64,000 nt of DNA, from contig JAXGGA010002182.1 in the NCBI GenBank assembly GCA_038373865.1, positions 1-64,000 on the forward strand. Direction: 5' to 3'. The translations under genes and the position numbers were made by a program. Source of the DNA: Uloborus plumipes (Eukaryota; Arthropoda; Arachnida; Araneae; Uloboridae). Under the pieces are notes generated by a model. It ran no database searches. It was not told the DNA's origin and saw nothing but the letters and a program-made list of their open reading frames with translations. Every line of letters starts with the position of its first letter. Positions within the stretch are counted from its first letter, which is position 1. Positions 1 through 12,649 of the stretch are shown piece by piece.

Positions 1-679
1 CGTGTAAAAGGTGGCTTTGTAATTTCCACATCATGACAAGAAATCATATCGGTATATTCTGATTTTTATTAATATATATAATGTATGAAAATATATTTTT
101 ATCTATTTTTGGGATCTGAAGCATTCTCACTTATTTGCTTGTTTGTTTTCTAGACTGAGCGTTGATAATACGTTTTTAAGCAAGTTTATTTATATGCTCT
201 CTCTTATGGACTATTACCCGGCGTGCCCCGGGTGCTTATCAATACAACAACGCTCTAAAAAAATATGAATATAAAAACTTATTTTATGCTAAAATAAAAT
301 AGGTGAGCCTTAAATTGATAATTCATTGTTAATCGTAATCTTTGTTGGAAAGTACTCCTATTTAAATGTGTTAAATTTTGTCAATTTGTATGCTTAAAGG
401 ATTATCTCTATTTATCTATTCAAAATTTAAAGAAAATGGCCATTTTAAGACAAAAAATTTAAATTATGAGCTTTTTGGATTTTTTAAAAAATTTCAAAAC
501 TCCGCCTATGTGAATTCTAGTGCGTCAAGGAACCTCTGTGCCGAGTTTGATGAAAATCCGACGAAAACTGGGTTTGTGTAAGGAACACACATACATACAT
601 CCATCTTTATGTACATTGATATCGATAACAGCATATTTCTAGGGTGCAAAGTATACATTTTTGAATGGATTTGAATACA
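1..679. other. AT-rich intergenic or intronic DNA
   Basis: No recognisable gene, repeat end or RNA gene was found. A 67-codon open frame on the plus strand (378-581) has no known motif and is of the length expected by chance at this base composition. If the minus-strand PHD-finger gene continues to the left, this stretch would be part of its intron. Confidence 0.4.
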
Positions 680-832
680 ATTTTCTGTTTTTTTCCGGAG
701 AGATAAGTGTAACTCTTTATAATCCCAGACGAACTCATAGCTAAATTAGTAACGTCTGCACTTCATCCTAAAAAAGCAAGGCCACTTTTACCGCGAAAGT
801 TACGAACTCTTTTAAAAATTATAGTCTACAGA
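680..832 (-). pseudogene. Decayed dispersed coding repeat, copy A, downstream part
   Basis: This is the continuation of the minus-strand relic at 1806-2227, separated from it by the 973-bp transposon at 833-1805. Read on the minus strand across the empty site, the relic runs through WLTTAN and then into fragments such as KEFV and SYTYLSGK, with several stops and frameshifts. These resemble the part of the family that follows the WLTTAN motif. The match is weak on its own and rests mainly on continuity across the insertion. No function is expected from it. Confidence 0.35.
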
Positions 833-1805
833 CAGTGGCGGATCCAACGGGGAGGGCACTAGGGCACGTGGCCCCCTATCATATATTCTCGAAGAGCCTA
901 AAACCCATGCTGAAACAAGAAGCACCGATCAAATTTTCGGTGCCGATTGGTTACATCTGTTTTGCATTTTTTAAATATTTTTTAAATTGTTTTTTGGCAA
1001 CGGAATCGAAAAAGAAAATTCATTTTGAGTATTATACTCTTGGCACATTTCCGATGTGAGAAAAATGTATCGGTTTCTTTTTTTTTTCCTTTTATTTATT
1101 GACCTACCGAACTTTCGAATGTCTCAAACTTATCCCATGGCGCCAGATCATTTGAAAGCAAAGGCACTCTGCTTTGACGTATTTTTGCTTACCTTGCATT
1201 TGCATATAGAAAAAAAAGGGGGAGACATAACAAGTGGTTGAGTGGAAGTATGTTTTTGCATTCTCATTCCACTTGGCTATTGCAGGCATTTCGTTTTTCA
1301 TTCCTTAAACGTAAATCAAAGGGAAAGACTACTCACTTAATACATTTTTATTATGGTTGCATTTCTTCAAACGCTAAAATATGTTTTGATACTTATTGTC
1401 TGAATGATACGGCGCCATGTCTGTGCATTCTTCCGAATTTAGACTCATCAAAAAAGAAGACATCCAAAGCACTTCAGCTACAAAATTGTTATATTTTAAC
1501 CCTTATGGGAAAGTAGATAGTTCTTCAGTGATATTTTCTCGAGTTCGAGTGGCAAGGTCGTTCTTAATGTTTGACGATAGTGAATTAAGTGCTTTTATAT
1601 ATCTTTTGCATTATTTTAATATATGTTTTTAGCATACGTTTATGATGGAATGCCATTATTACCAGGAACCGAAAGGTAAGGAAAATACGATAATACATAA
1701 GAATATGACAGTTGTTTGTTTTTAACAATAATTATTATTTTTCAGTTAAAAAATAAAAAAACATTTTATGCCTCCCCCTGTAGATTTTTTCTGGATCCGC
1801 CACTG
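833..1805. mobile_element. hAT-like non-autonomous element (973 bp)
   Basis: The left end CAGTGGCGGATCC is matched by its reverse complement GGATCCGCCACTG at the right end. The element is flanked by a perfect 8-bp target duplication TCTACAGA (825-832 and 1806-1813). Perfect short inverted ends with an 8-bp duplication fit the hAT superfamily. No transposase frame lies inside, so it was moved by a transposase made elsewhere. It interrupts an older decayed coding repeat, which gives an insertion order. Open frames inside (for example 1238-1516 plus) have no recognised motif. Confidence 0.85.
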
Positions 1806-2227
1806 TCTACAGATTATATTTGCTGTAGTCAACCAGTTTGGGAAAGCTTTCTTGGACTTCTGTTTCATAATTTTTTGGATATTTTCCCAGTCAAAACTAC
1901 CTTGTTCATCTCATCAAGTTACTGTTGCTCAGTACTTAAATCATTTTTACTGTCACCATCGATATGATCAATGATAAAATCTATAGATTCATATTGAACT
2001 GATTTGAAAGTATAACATGTTGTTTAGCTTCGTCCAACAGACCCAAAAAATCACTTTGGTCCACTGGTAGGTCCATCTAGCTTTTGCAAAAAAAATGTCG
2101 CAAATTAAGTTCATTTAAAAGTAATTGGCAAATATCCCATTACAGAGGTCTACCAAGTTTTTTTTCCAGTTTCTGTATTACACCTTTGTATTTTCCTGTC
2201 TTTGTTGTGCATTCATCAAAACCAATG
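1806..2227 (-). pseudogene. Decayed dispersed coding repeat, copy A
   Basis: Translated on the minus strand and allowing stops and frameshifts, this reads GFDECTTKTGKYKGVIQKLE, then a match to the RPLQW..C.LH.NELPLRHLF pattern, then the GPIG-like linker, STEQQ, and finally WLTTAN. I recall this order of motifs from a large, unnamed set of multicopy predicted proteins in arthropod genomes, but this is from memory and unverified. Stops follow GRPL and interrupt the rest, so it is not functional. The same family appears on the plus strand at 25.6-27.1 kb. The copy is split by the hAT-like element immediately to its left. Confidence 0.6.
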
Positions 2228-4209
2228 CAAACAATTTCCTACTCAAAGAAACACTTTCTTGTTCTTGACTTGTCTAAGAAATGCAAATGTGTGCACTCAT
2301 TGGTTGAAAGCAAGGGGAGCGCGGGTGCGCCACTTGCGCACTTGGCCACTTCCTCGTGGTGAGTCCTGGGTAATTTCAATAAGCAAGCAAAGAGTTGAGT
2401 AGTTCAAAGAAACAACAAAATGATTAAGAAAATGTTTTGAAGGCACTTTAACTAAATATTGAGAGGAAATATTAAATCATAAATTTTTGCTCAATATTGA
2501 AAATATCGGAAATTTCGGAAAATTTGATGAACTTTGGGCCCATTGCGCAGACTGAAATTATAATCTAAAATAGTTTTGAAAAATTCCTTGTATATTTCAA
2601 ACCTTTTTCTTTCATCTGATAACCACCCGTCACTAGTTTTATCATTTGCAATATTTTTTTTTTTTAATTTGAAAAATCTAAAAAAAATCAAAAATTTCAA
2701 ATCTTTAGGCCTAATGTGCAGACTAAAGATGACGTTGCAAAAGTGAAATATTTTGCAGAATTGTTACTTAGCCTTATTCACAGTAAATGAAAGGTACCCA
2801 TTTACAAAAATCAAAAATTCATTTTTTTCGCTCCACCCTAATATGTAGTATGAAAATTATGAGGCAAGTTTTTTCATTTTGTTTTGAACTCCACCTCACC
2901 ATTCAATCCATGAAACTTAAATAGGTAAATGTATTAAATTTTGTAGCTTGTTTATTGTTCTTAAAACCATTGTATCCTAAAGTAATCACATTAAGCAGAG
3001 AGTACTGCATAGTATTTACTTCTAACATGTTTTTAGTTTAAATACTAACTCAAAAACTCTTTTTTGCTAACAGGCACTTGCATTTCACAAAATAAATTTG
3101 ATCAAGGTACTAAGCTGGTACAGGTACATAGGTTGTCTTGCAATATGTCAGTGGCTATTCATCAAAATGCTATTTCTAATACCATAGCCCCTCGTTATAT
3201 TGTGCCAAGTTATATCACTCATTCGGATATATCGCTCCTCTTTTGTCTCCCGAAATATCAAAGCCTACTGTTAAAAAAACCTTGCTTTAAGTATGAAATC
3301 ATTTATAAAACCACATGGTATAACTTAAAAAAGCTGTCTCCTTTATTCTGTCAATAAATAAAACGAAAATCCTTCTGTTCTTCTGAATTCCCTAGAAAAA
3401 CTGGTAGTTCCTGCCACCCAAAGGTGCATACCAGCAGAATTTCAGTTTAAAATAGTTTGGAAACTGCTTCCCTTTCTTTTGTATTGAGTCTAACACTTTT
3501 ATAATAAGTGAAAGACAGCAGGTAGGCATCATTTTGGCTCAAGAAGAAAACATATGCCTATTGTTTAACGGCCTTTAAGTACAGAAAAGATTTGTGCTTG
3601 GTTGCATAAATCAGGATTTGCATCAAAGAAGGAAGAATGAACTTGACGTGCATCATTTCTACAGTAAATCGAAGGGATCAGAAAGTCTATACTGAATGTA
3701 GAATGCTGCTCACACTTATCTCACGGTAGCTAAGAGATCAGTATTTGATGTTTTCACCTTTCTGACATTGAAAATTTACTTAAACTTCAATCTTATTTAA
3801 CTTTTAATACAAGTGATAGGTATGATTGAAGAGAAAAACCAACGCAAGTGAAGCATAAATTAAAAGAGACAAGCAAGCAAGAAATTCCAACATGTAGCTA
3901 TTTCAAGGCTACAATGGAGGATCTTCATCAGTGCAAAAAGCTCAACACACAACATGAACGCCGTGAGTTCTCTCATGGCTTTTTATGCATAGAATGCCAA
4001 TAATTGTAGTAAATTTAATTTCTGTATGAATTTCAACAATAAAAAAATGGTTCTAATGTACAAATCAATTAATTTTTCTGTATGCTCATTTATCATTTAC
4101 TTGTATGTTGGATGGATAGTAACACAGAAGAAAAATTCATTTTCTTCATTTCAAACATATATTTTACTGTTACAAATTGCAATGCATAAATAAAATATAA
4201 TAGCTTTAC
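2228..4209. other. Intronic or downstream DNA, no gene recognised
   Basis: AT-rich sequence between a decayed coding repeat and the last exon visible in the window. Two open frames were inspected: minus-strand 2491-2700, which has a charged stretch after an A-run, and plus-strand 3064-3357, which lacks an ATG and has no known motif. Neither is supported by splice sites or by similarity I can recognise. No transposon ends were delimited here. Confidence 0.4.
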
Positions 4210-4268
4210 CTTATTTTCTGAAGTGACAGGTTCACTTTTGTTACAGTTAATTTCTTCTAATGCAGCTA
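4210..4268 (-). CDS. Short exon of the PPS/DIDO-like PHD gene, downstream of the PHD finger
   Basis: On the minus strand a 59-nt open segment lies between TTTTTCAG (acceptor AG at 4270-4269) and a GTAAAG donor (4209-4208). It begins with two bases that complete a codon and then reads AALEEINCNKSEPVTSENK, ending on a codon boundary. The upstream PHD exon ends with one spare base (A), so the joined codon is ATA and the frame stays open. Phase agreement, both splice sites and a sensible hydrophilic peptide support it. The intron to the PHD exon would be about 14.9 kb, filled with transposons. A further exon of compatible phase could still lie between. The peptide itself matches no domain I know. 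Confidence 0.6.
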
Positions 4269-7155
4269 CTGAAAAATTAAGAAAATAGTTTTGAAAACAG
4301 AAAAATATGCAGTTACATTTAGACGCTAAGATGGTATATGAAAAGGTTTCAACAGATTTTACTACAGAAGAGGGTGAGAACTAAGGACAGGGAAATAAAT
4401 TTTTTCTTATCAATTAAACACACACACACATTTTTGCTATAGCTTGTTACAGCAGTCAATTAATTGATATTAATGACAGATACAATCATCAGGCAACCAG
4501 GCAGTTCATATTTAAATTGCTGCTAACTTTCCCGATTCATTTAGGAGACTCCCAAATGTTGATGCCTTCTCCCAAACTCCCTAATGAAGCAAATATCTCC
4601 TGAATTTTCAATAAATTCAAATTCCCCAAAAAGGATTTCAGGGATTTTTCGGTGATAATAAATTAGGGACATACTTACGATGAAAAGATTGCGATCGCAA
4701 AAAAAAAAAAAAAAAAAAACGTTGTATAGATGAGTATGAATGTTTTTTTGTTCAATTATTTTTTTTAATATGAAGGGAAAGGGGGGAAAAAGATGAAAGT
4801 CCCTTTTTCGTCGATGTTGAGGCATTAGCGCTATTTAGGGGCTATGAAGGAGTAATATCATCAGGTAGAACAACAAGGGGGGAAAAAGATGAGAATCGAC
4901 CGAAATGTGCATGAAGACTTTATTAACTACAAAGGGAGTTAATAGAAATCAAACTTTGTTTTTCATTTTTCTCGAAATCACTTTTTGAGCACGTTTATCT
5001 TTTTTCCCCCTGCCCCTTCATATGTTTGTTTCATTTTCCTTCTTTTTAAAACTTTTATTTCCCAAAAGTATGTTAATGTTCTTGATTTTTCTCTGAACGT
5101 TCTAAATTTTTGCCTATTGCAAATAATGCTTATTATCACTTTGAAGCAAAAACTAACTTACGCCTCTTTTCAAAACATTTTTTAAAACCTAAAGTTTTTT
5201 GTTATTTTTCTAACTTTTCAATTTCAAAGTTTTGGGTTCTGCAGGATTTCTGAAAACTGAATTCTGAATCCAATGCAGTCCTAATTCAAGAAATCCCTAC
5301 ATATATTTCAACAATTCAGGTACCACTCTAACTTATGTCTCGAAACTTATTCATGCAAAGGTTTCCAAATTGTCATCTTTCAATGTGTCCAGCTATGTAG
5401 TTCTATCTAAAGGACCTATTAATGATCCTGTCTGTGGGCTGAATACTGCATGCCAGACCTGTCAACCTTATGATATGAAAAAACAGAAGATCTGGCCAAA
5501 GCTTCAAGAGAGAAAAAGGGAGATTTTAAACCATGCTATAATGAAGAAAAAACTATTATCAAGTATTTCCAGCTTAAAGTAGACTAATGTAAGAGCACAT
5601 ATTAACTCGTTACCATTCCAGGGTAGTTTTTTAAAGATTCTTCAACTATGTATAGAAAAGGGTTTATGTAGGTGTGATTTTGTTGTTCAATAATACCCAT
5701 TGAGTACTCTTTGATCCCCCCCCCCCTCCGCAAAATTTTTGGGGGAAAAATAAGCCTGGAAAAGAAGCAAGCCTCAGTATTGACGGTTCCTTGTTGTGTT
5801 AGAACAATTTCATTTCAAAAAGTAATAATATGCATTAATTATTTAACAGCAATAACATGTAATGAACTACTTCAAAATGTACACATTTATGAAACTATTT
5901 TTAAAATACCAATTAAGGAAATTTAAGTGATTGCTTATTTGACAAAATAAATAGACATTTTTAAATGAGCATACATATAATTTTACTTCAGTAAAATATT
6001 CAAAAAATTATAACCATGCTTCAAATTTCATATATATATATATTTTTTTATTTAATTCTAAAAATAAATTACTTATGCTTTACGCTTGTTTCAAACTTTT
6101 TAGCATCATAATCGCTTAGGTCAAAAAGAAAATTTATTTAGAGGTCAAATGCAAACGCTTAAAATCAAAATTTGTTTCCGTTATCCTTCTTGTACTTTTA
6201 CGATTTTTTTTTTTAATATATAATTTTTTAGTCTGCTAAAACTGCAGAATTATCCCACTAAGCATATGTTTAGAATGACAACTAAATCAAAACGATCGTT
6301 TCAGCTGAAGAGAATTGAAACAAATCGCTCGTTTACAAATTTTGCCGAATTTTTCAAAGACCAAACGTTAAAAAAAATGTTTGGATGAAAAATAACACGA
6401 AAAAGTGTAAGTGATCGCTTTGTAGACGATTAAGAAATTGTCTGAAAGCTAAACTTTCAATTCCTGTAATGGATGCAAAAAGATTGCACACATTTTCCCT
6501 GACACTTCGTTCCTCTTATTTTACGATTTTGAAACATTGAGAATAAAACAGAAATAAAAATATTGTCATTTGAGCCGAAGATTTCAGTAATAATTCGTAA
6601 TAAAACAGCAATTTTGCTAATGGAACTTTTTGAAGCACCTTTGGCGCAAAATGGGTAAAAAAAATTTTGTCGCAGGTGGTATTCGGCGCCGCACATCGAT
6701 GCAAATGGTGCAGCTTTGGGAGCATTGCGTACAGATCAGCGCTGATAGCTACGCCATCTATTGGGGCTGTGAATAACTATATTTTACAGATGAAAGTATT
6801 ACTCAATTTTGAAAAAAATATAAGAAAATACAAAAATGGAACAAAAAACGGGAGAAATCAATACTCAAACGTATAAATGGGAGATTGGAGCAAAAAACGG
6901 GAGTCTCCCGTGAAAAACGGGAGAGTTGGCAGGTCTCGCATGCATAAATTTAGAACAAACCACATGTTCTGTAATAATGAAAATCTGGAAAATGCAGCTT
7001 TGAGCTTGGTCCCAGTCACTCAAAACATTGCATAGCCTCACAGCAGCATACACCACAAGCTTTAGCTGATAAATTTGGAAAAACGGGCCGGCCAATGATT
7101 TAACAAATCAATTTTTAAGGTTTTAAAACTTTCAACATTTTCTTACTGTCTTAAT
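4269..7155. other. Intron segment with simple repeats and unassigned sequence
   Basis: This is the left part of the large intron. It has an A/T-run at 4700-4719, a C-run at 5707-5716 and a short TA-run near 6034. The minus-strand frame 4541-4825 is open mainly because of homopolymers and shows no motif. Sequence around 4540-4660 and 6890-6935 repeats CTCCC and GGGAG words typical of decayed interspersed repeats, but no ends could be fixed. Confidence 0.4.
5267..5581 (+). other. Unassigned 104-codon open frame
   Basis: A plus-strand frame stays open for about 104 codons and ends at TAG. It begins after a stop and has no good ATG near its start, so it is an exon or a relic if it is anything. 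It encodes a cysteine-containing patch (CGLNTACQTCQPYD) followed by a strongly basic tail (KKQKIWPKLQERKRE). I do not recognise the family. It lies in antisense orientation inside an intron of the PHD gene. A decayed transposon fragment is the most likely explanation. Confidence 0.25.
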
Positions 7156-8271
7156 ATGCTTAACATGGATGCAAGTTTAGTGATGTGTTCAAGACGGAAG
7201 ATATTTTGCCCCCCCCCCTTTCCCCCATTCTACTTGGATATATATTTTTTTTGTAATTTTTGAATATTTATGCTTAATTTGATTTTTTTTTTTTTTGTAA
7301 CAATGTGAGCCTTATTTTAGGTGAAGCATTTCAAGCATTTTGTTATGTGTGTAGCAAAGGGGGGTCTCTCCTTCGCGCGTTTTCTATATCGTGGCTCCGA
7401 AAACGTAAAATTAAATGAATGTCAATAATATGAATGGGAAGGGGGTCCAGGGGCTCCTCCGGAGTTTTTGAAAAAAAAATTCCTAGATGCCGTATATACT
7501 CCCGTATAAATCGAGAAATTTAGTCCAAAAAATGAAATCTAAAGTTAGGGGGTCGACTTATACACGGGGCAGAATTTCCGAAAAATTTTCCCGCATAACT
7601 CTTGGGAAAAAAACACTCAAAAACGATAAGATTTTTCCGATTTAGTCTAACTATTCTAAACAGACGCTAAAGAAGTAAATACTCATACATTCTACTGTAT
7701 TTTTGCATGGTTTGATTGTGAAATAAAGAATAAATAGTTACAATAAACGGACTGACGGAGCAAATATTACGGGAATTGCCGTATTCGCGAATTTTCCGAT
7801 TGATGGTGTTTATATTTTTAAAACAGAATATGATACGGCTACATCGCAAAATTTTTTTGGTAATAATGCAAAATAAAAGCAACAGATAGTAAAAATTGTA
7901 ACCGCAAAATCGAACCCTTACAAAAACCGCGATAGTAAGATCGAATCCTTTACAAAAATCGCGATATCAAAAATTAACCCTTTTTGTGAAAAAAAAATAA
8001 CAATCGTGTTATTTTCAACACAGGAATGCTCACTGCATTTTATTTTCCTTCTTTTTACAATATTTTTTTTTTTTATTATCGCGGTGAAACGTTCCCGGAT
8101 CGGTCCCAATTTACAAAAATCGAGATCGCAAAAATGAACCCTTTTTGTGAAAAAGAATAACAATCGTGCTATTTTTAACACAAGAATGTTCAGTGCATTT
8201 CATTTTCCTTCTTTTCAATATATTCATATTAAAAAATTGCGACAAAACGTTCCCGATCGTTTCAAAAAATG

Positions 8272-8504
8272 CAGTCTCGACTCATACGCGGGTTTTTGAT
8301 TTTTCCCGATTTTCCTTCAAAAAGTAGGGGGTCGACTTACAGGTACGATCGACTATATGCGAGTGTCGGTACGCGATTGTCGGCCATTTTGGTAATGCAA
8401 AGGGAAGGAATGGAGTTCAGAGGCTTCTTTTGAGACTGTCGATTCAAAAAGCGCGATTCCAGACTATCGCAAAAAAAAATATTAGAAAGAGGAGGGTTGA
8501 GGAT
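8272..8504. repeat. Duplicated block A, first copy
   Basis: About 230 bp beginning AGTCTCGACTCATACGCGGG recurs almost unchanged at 9632-9862. Only a few substitutions separate the copies. It includes words such as GGGGGTCGACTTACA and CGACTATATGCGAG, which recall a short interspersed DNA element. The copies lie in the same orientation inside the 3.8-kb hAT-like element. Confidence 0.8.
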
Positions 8505-9413
8505 TCTCGGAATTATTCTGAAATTGAAGCTCCAAAAGTTGAAATCTGGGTTCGTACATACTTCATCAAAAAAAAAAAAAATTCCGAAGGGTCCAGAAGA
8601 AAAACCAAGGAGCATAAAAAGTGTAAGGAATTATCGCAAACCTAAACACTAATGTGTTAAAAAATAAAACGTAAGTAACAAGAAAATCTGTAATTTAATA
8701 TCTAAATTTGCACTCGTATTGATTCAGAATAAAAGCAACAATCAGCAAAAACCGTAATCGCAAAAGGAATTAATATTTTGAACGAGATCGCACCTTGCAA
8801 AACACAAAAATAAATGAAAACAGCAATACCATTTTCAAAACCTCACAGACTTATTTCTTTTTTATTTTTAGTTTTGCTCTGTCCAAAAGTATGCCCTCTT
8901 TTTTTCGTTTGTACGATGATGCTCTATAGCTATAATGTATCAGCTCATGAGGCGGTGCGACATTGACATTTATGCGGCGCCGCAGCGAGACTGACTATAT
9001 TGGGCGCCAATTGTTCTTTATGTTCAGTAATCAAAACGTAATGATTTCTTTTCCCAGCCAATTGCAAACTTGATTGAAGATGCGTCAGTTTCAATTCGCC
9101 ATAATTCCAAAGAAAAGTTAAAACATTAAAGCGGTTTCAAGAATCTAGAAAAGTGTTATTTCCAGGTAGTTTTCCCAGAAGTTTGTGTGCATCCTCCGCA
9201 AATTTAGACGATTTTTAATGATGTCAGGATCTCTCCGGAAACCGCATTCGTAAAGAAGAAATATTTTTAACTTGATACTCTTTCGAATATTTTTTAATTT
9301 TTAAAAGAAACACAAGAGGAACTGATGATTTTCCCATTCAAGTGATGATTTTTTGGAAAAATTCACATTGAGTATAGATTCTTTAACCCCCTCCCACCCG
9401 GGGGGGGGAATTC

Positions 9414-10055
9414 GAAATGTCACGCCAGCTTCAATTTTGAAGATATTTCCAAAACTCTTTTTCACACCGACTGCCTAATTAATTGTTTTCAAAACTTCTC
9501 TTTTCGAATTATTTCATCAGAGCCCCCCTCCCCCCATATTACTAACGATGACATAAATATTTTTAAATTTGTAGAGGAAAAATCCCGAATCATCAAAGTG
9601 AGCCGACTTAAAAAAAAAAAAAAAAAAAAAAAGTCTCGACTCATACGCGGGTTTTTGATTTTTCCCGATTTTCCTTCAAAAAGTAGGGGGTCGACTTACA
9701 GGTACGATCGACTATATGCGAGTGTCGGTACGCGATTGTCGGCCATTTTGGTAATGTAAAGGGAAGGAATGGAGTTCAGAGGCTTCTTCTGAGACTGTCG
9801 ATTCAAAAAGCGCGATTCCAGACTATCGCAAAAAAAAATATTAGAAAGAGGAGGGTTGAGGATGTCACGCCAGCTTCAATTTTGAAGATATTTCCAAAAC
9901 TCTTTTCCACACCGACTGCCTAATTAATTGTTTTCAAAACTTCTCTTTTCGAATTATTTCATCAGAGCCCCCCTCCCCCCATATTACTAACGATGACATA
10001 AATATTTTTAAATTTGCAGAGGAAAAATCCCGAATCATCAAAGTGAGCCGACTTT
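9414..10055. repeat. Block array B-A-B inside the hAT-like element
   Basis: Block B (9414-9611, from ATGTCACGCCAGC to AGTGAGCCGACT) is followed by an A-run. After it comes a second copy of block A (9632-9862), then a second copy of block B (9862-10055) that also ends in an A-run. The two B copies differ at only a few bases. The arrangement looks like a local duplication in which the A-B junction at 9862 is the product of a deletion or template switch, since A and B are about 900 bp apart in the first set. Confidence 0.75.
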
Positions 10056-11010
10056 AAAAAAAAAAAAAAAAAAGCATTTTTACGAATCTGTTTTAGAAAT
10101 TTTTTTTCAGAGCTTTTGCCCCCTCCCCCCTCCCCAGCACCCATTTTTCAAAACTCTTTAAAACTTCGGAAGCGAAAATTTACGGGCTTTCTATGGAAAG
10201 AGCAGCATTCTTTCAAAATTACTATTTTTTTGTTTCTTTCCTTCTCCCAGCCCTTTGTTTTGGTCAATTTTTAACAGCAACATGTTAAAAATGCAGGAGC
10301 AGTTGCCCATCGTTATTTCAAATCGGTTGTAGATTTAACCCAAAATCCGATTTTTGTTGCTGCTTCAAAGTCATGTGCTCTGCTCCTGTTGCGTAGACAT
10401 TTCATCTTTCCGTCAGCTAACGCACGGGGCCCCTGCAGATGATGTCACTTTTGGTCACCGCGCATTTCACTTCAGACATTTCAATAAACACATGGTTTTC
10501 ATTTATATGCGTGTTAAGTTGAGGGGGGGGGGGATCACAAATGAATATCGATACGAGAAAAGATGATCGCTGAATTAAAAACAGAAAATAGTGAGCAACT
10601 CCAGGTCTACATCAATCAGGTTCAGTTATAGTACGGCAGTAACAACATAGCTACTTGAAAGAAGTTTCACTGCGCTGCTTGATGCTGAAAGCCACGCCTC
10701 CAAAACTGGTTCACGGCAGCACGTGGCATAACAAAACGAAAACTGGAAAGCTCAGAGTTCGCGAGATTCGGCAAGTGAAGATATAAATCAATTGTATTTA
10801 CAGCATTGATGTTAATATTTTGGATGGATTGGGATAATGATTGCTACACATGAATTTGATTTTTTTAAAACATTGAGAAAACAAATTTCTTATGAATTAA
10901 AAACTGAAGGAAGTCGTTAAATTTCCTTTCCGTCCCGAGCTCCGTTTCCCCAATTTCGTCAAGACGGAAATCCGTCTTGAGACGGAAGGTCTTGCATCCA
11001 TGATGCTTAA

Positions 11011-11548
11011 TACAATATAAAATGAATAAAAAATAAGCTATATTTCAGTGCTTTAATCATATTAAAATATAAATTTGAAACTAATTTTGAAGGAAAAGAC
11101 AAGTCATTTACCTTTGTTTACATTTTCATGTATTGAAATTTTATACAAACATCGTATTCTATCTAAAGGATTTTAAACACATTAGAAGGTAATTAAATAA
11201 AACCTTAACTTGCAACATTTCAAACCTATGCATGTTTGAATAAAGATGCATATAAAATGAAATACTATGCCTGTACATTTGTAATTTTGGATCAAAATGA
11301 GAACACATGAAACTAAAAATGTAAAGTACCTGCGCACAAAACTCAAAACAATCTGCAGGTATGAAAAACAATATACTGTGGATTGATCACATTTTTAGTG
11401 CCCTTAGCTTTCAATCATGTATGCGTGAAAGTAAGGGGCAAAGTTTTTTGCTAAATATATATGCTAATTTTGAAAATAAACTAATATTTAATATTAAATA
11501 TTAATTAATAATTACCGACTGATCAACACCACATGTATCTGTACAGAC
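11011..11548. other. Intron segment, nothing recognised
   Basis: AT-rich spacer between two delimited transposons. A 70-codon minus-strand open frame (11159-11371) has no motif. No splice-bounded exon was found. Confidence 0.4.
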
Positions 11549-11552
11549 TTAA

Positions 11553-12069
11553 CCCATCAATGCCTGACATTTTGTTTTCCAAGGATATTCTGTATACTGG
11601 TTACAAACAGTGTTTAATGAACAGGAAAAACAATTTAAAAAATATTACATAAAAAGTAATATTTTTATTAAGGAAAGAATAATCGTCCCTTAAAAGTTAC
11701 GATAGACCCCGGAGGAGACATACTTTTTTTTACTAAAATTTTTTTCTGCCTACGATACAATATTTAAAAAGATATTTTATAAGAAGAAATAAAATCAACA
11801 ATTAACATAAACTGGGAAGCTGGGAATAACTTTGAAAATCTAGCTTTTTTTTCTTGAGATTGTGAACGATATCATTTTTGATAAAGATCACATTAAAACT
11901 GCTGCAGAACACACTTTAAGATGGGTATGTGCTGCAATCTGTTAACAACGAATTGAAACAATACCAAAGTACTAATTGAACACTATTATTTGCTTGAAAT
12001 GTACATTTTTGGGAAATTCAGACTCCTTTTTTGAACCGTCCCTAAAAAGGGACGCTAGGCATTAATGGG
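11553..12069. mobile_element. piggyBac-like non-autonomous element (517 bp)
   Basis: It is bounded on both sides by TTAA (11549-11552 and 12070-12073). The ends are CCCATCAATGCC and GGCATTAATGGG, inverted with one mismatch. TTAA duplication followed by CCC is the hallmark of piggyBac-type elements. A short palindrome, CGTCCCTAAAAAGGGACG, lies just inside the right end. No coding capacity is present. The ends resemble those of the larger TTAA element at 38616-40476 (both start CCCATTAA or CCCATCAA). Confidence 0.75.
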
Positions 12070-12649
12070 TTAATGTATCTATGCACCACGTGCACACATG
12101 GGTCTATACTATCTCACAGTGTCCATAACTTCTAAATTTTAACAATATTTAGTATGCTTACAACCGTTGCAAACATGAAATTTCAAATTGTATCCTCAAC
12201 ATCTTAAATATTTGGATTGCAAGACAGTAATTTTGCATCCTATTAGATGTCATGTATCCTCTTTTCCGCTGAATCTGGAGAGTCAGACCAGATATTCAAA
12301 TTCAGCATGGTACATATATTTTTGGATATCCATGGGATATTCTGCCAATATTTCACATTTCTTATGTTAAAAATGCTACCTCAAAACAAAATATGGAATT
12401 GTTTCTTAAATGAAATATGGATTTGTTATGCTGTTCTTTTTGCAGAATATATGAATGTTTTAAAAATATTCAGGTTTTTTTCTGTAAAATAAATAAATTA
12501 TTATGGCAATCAAAGAAATTAGTGTGGAAACAAAGATGAATTGAAATTGGTAATAATTATTACTAGACATAAACTTTTATATTTTAGTTCTTTCTTCAAA
12601 ATAAAATCTTAATACTTTAAGATAATGATAGAAAAAGGATACTTATATA

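Larger units (their letters stand above)
7164..11002. mobile_element. hAT-like element, 3.8 kb, copy 1 of a family
   Basis: The left end CATGGATGCAAG and right end CTTGCATCCATG are perfect inverted repeats. They are flanked by a perfect 8-bp duplication ATGCTTAA (7156-7163 and 11003-11010). The subterminal sequence at the right (GACGGAAATCCGTC...) is shared with the element at 14541-19055, which also shares its left end, so the two are copies of one family. No transposase was recognised. The body holds C-runs and G-runs, a duplicated block pair near 8272-10055, and relics of a ~100-bp unit seen elsewhere in the window. The 8-bp duplication suggests hAT, though the ends do not begin with the usual CAG or TAG. 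Confidence 0.75.

Noticed and set aside
3064..3357. 97-codon plus-strand open frame
   Set aside because: It has no ATG at its start, no motif and no supporting splice donor. The length is within chance for this composition and it is not reported as a gene.
4541..4825. 94-codon minus-strand open frame with a GTAAGT donor nearby
   Set aside because: It is kept open by a 20-base A/T-run giving poly-Phe. There is no acceptor or recognisable motif.
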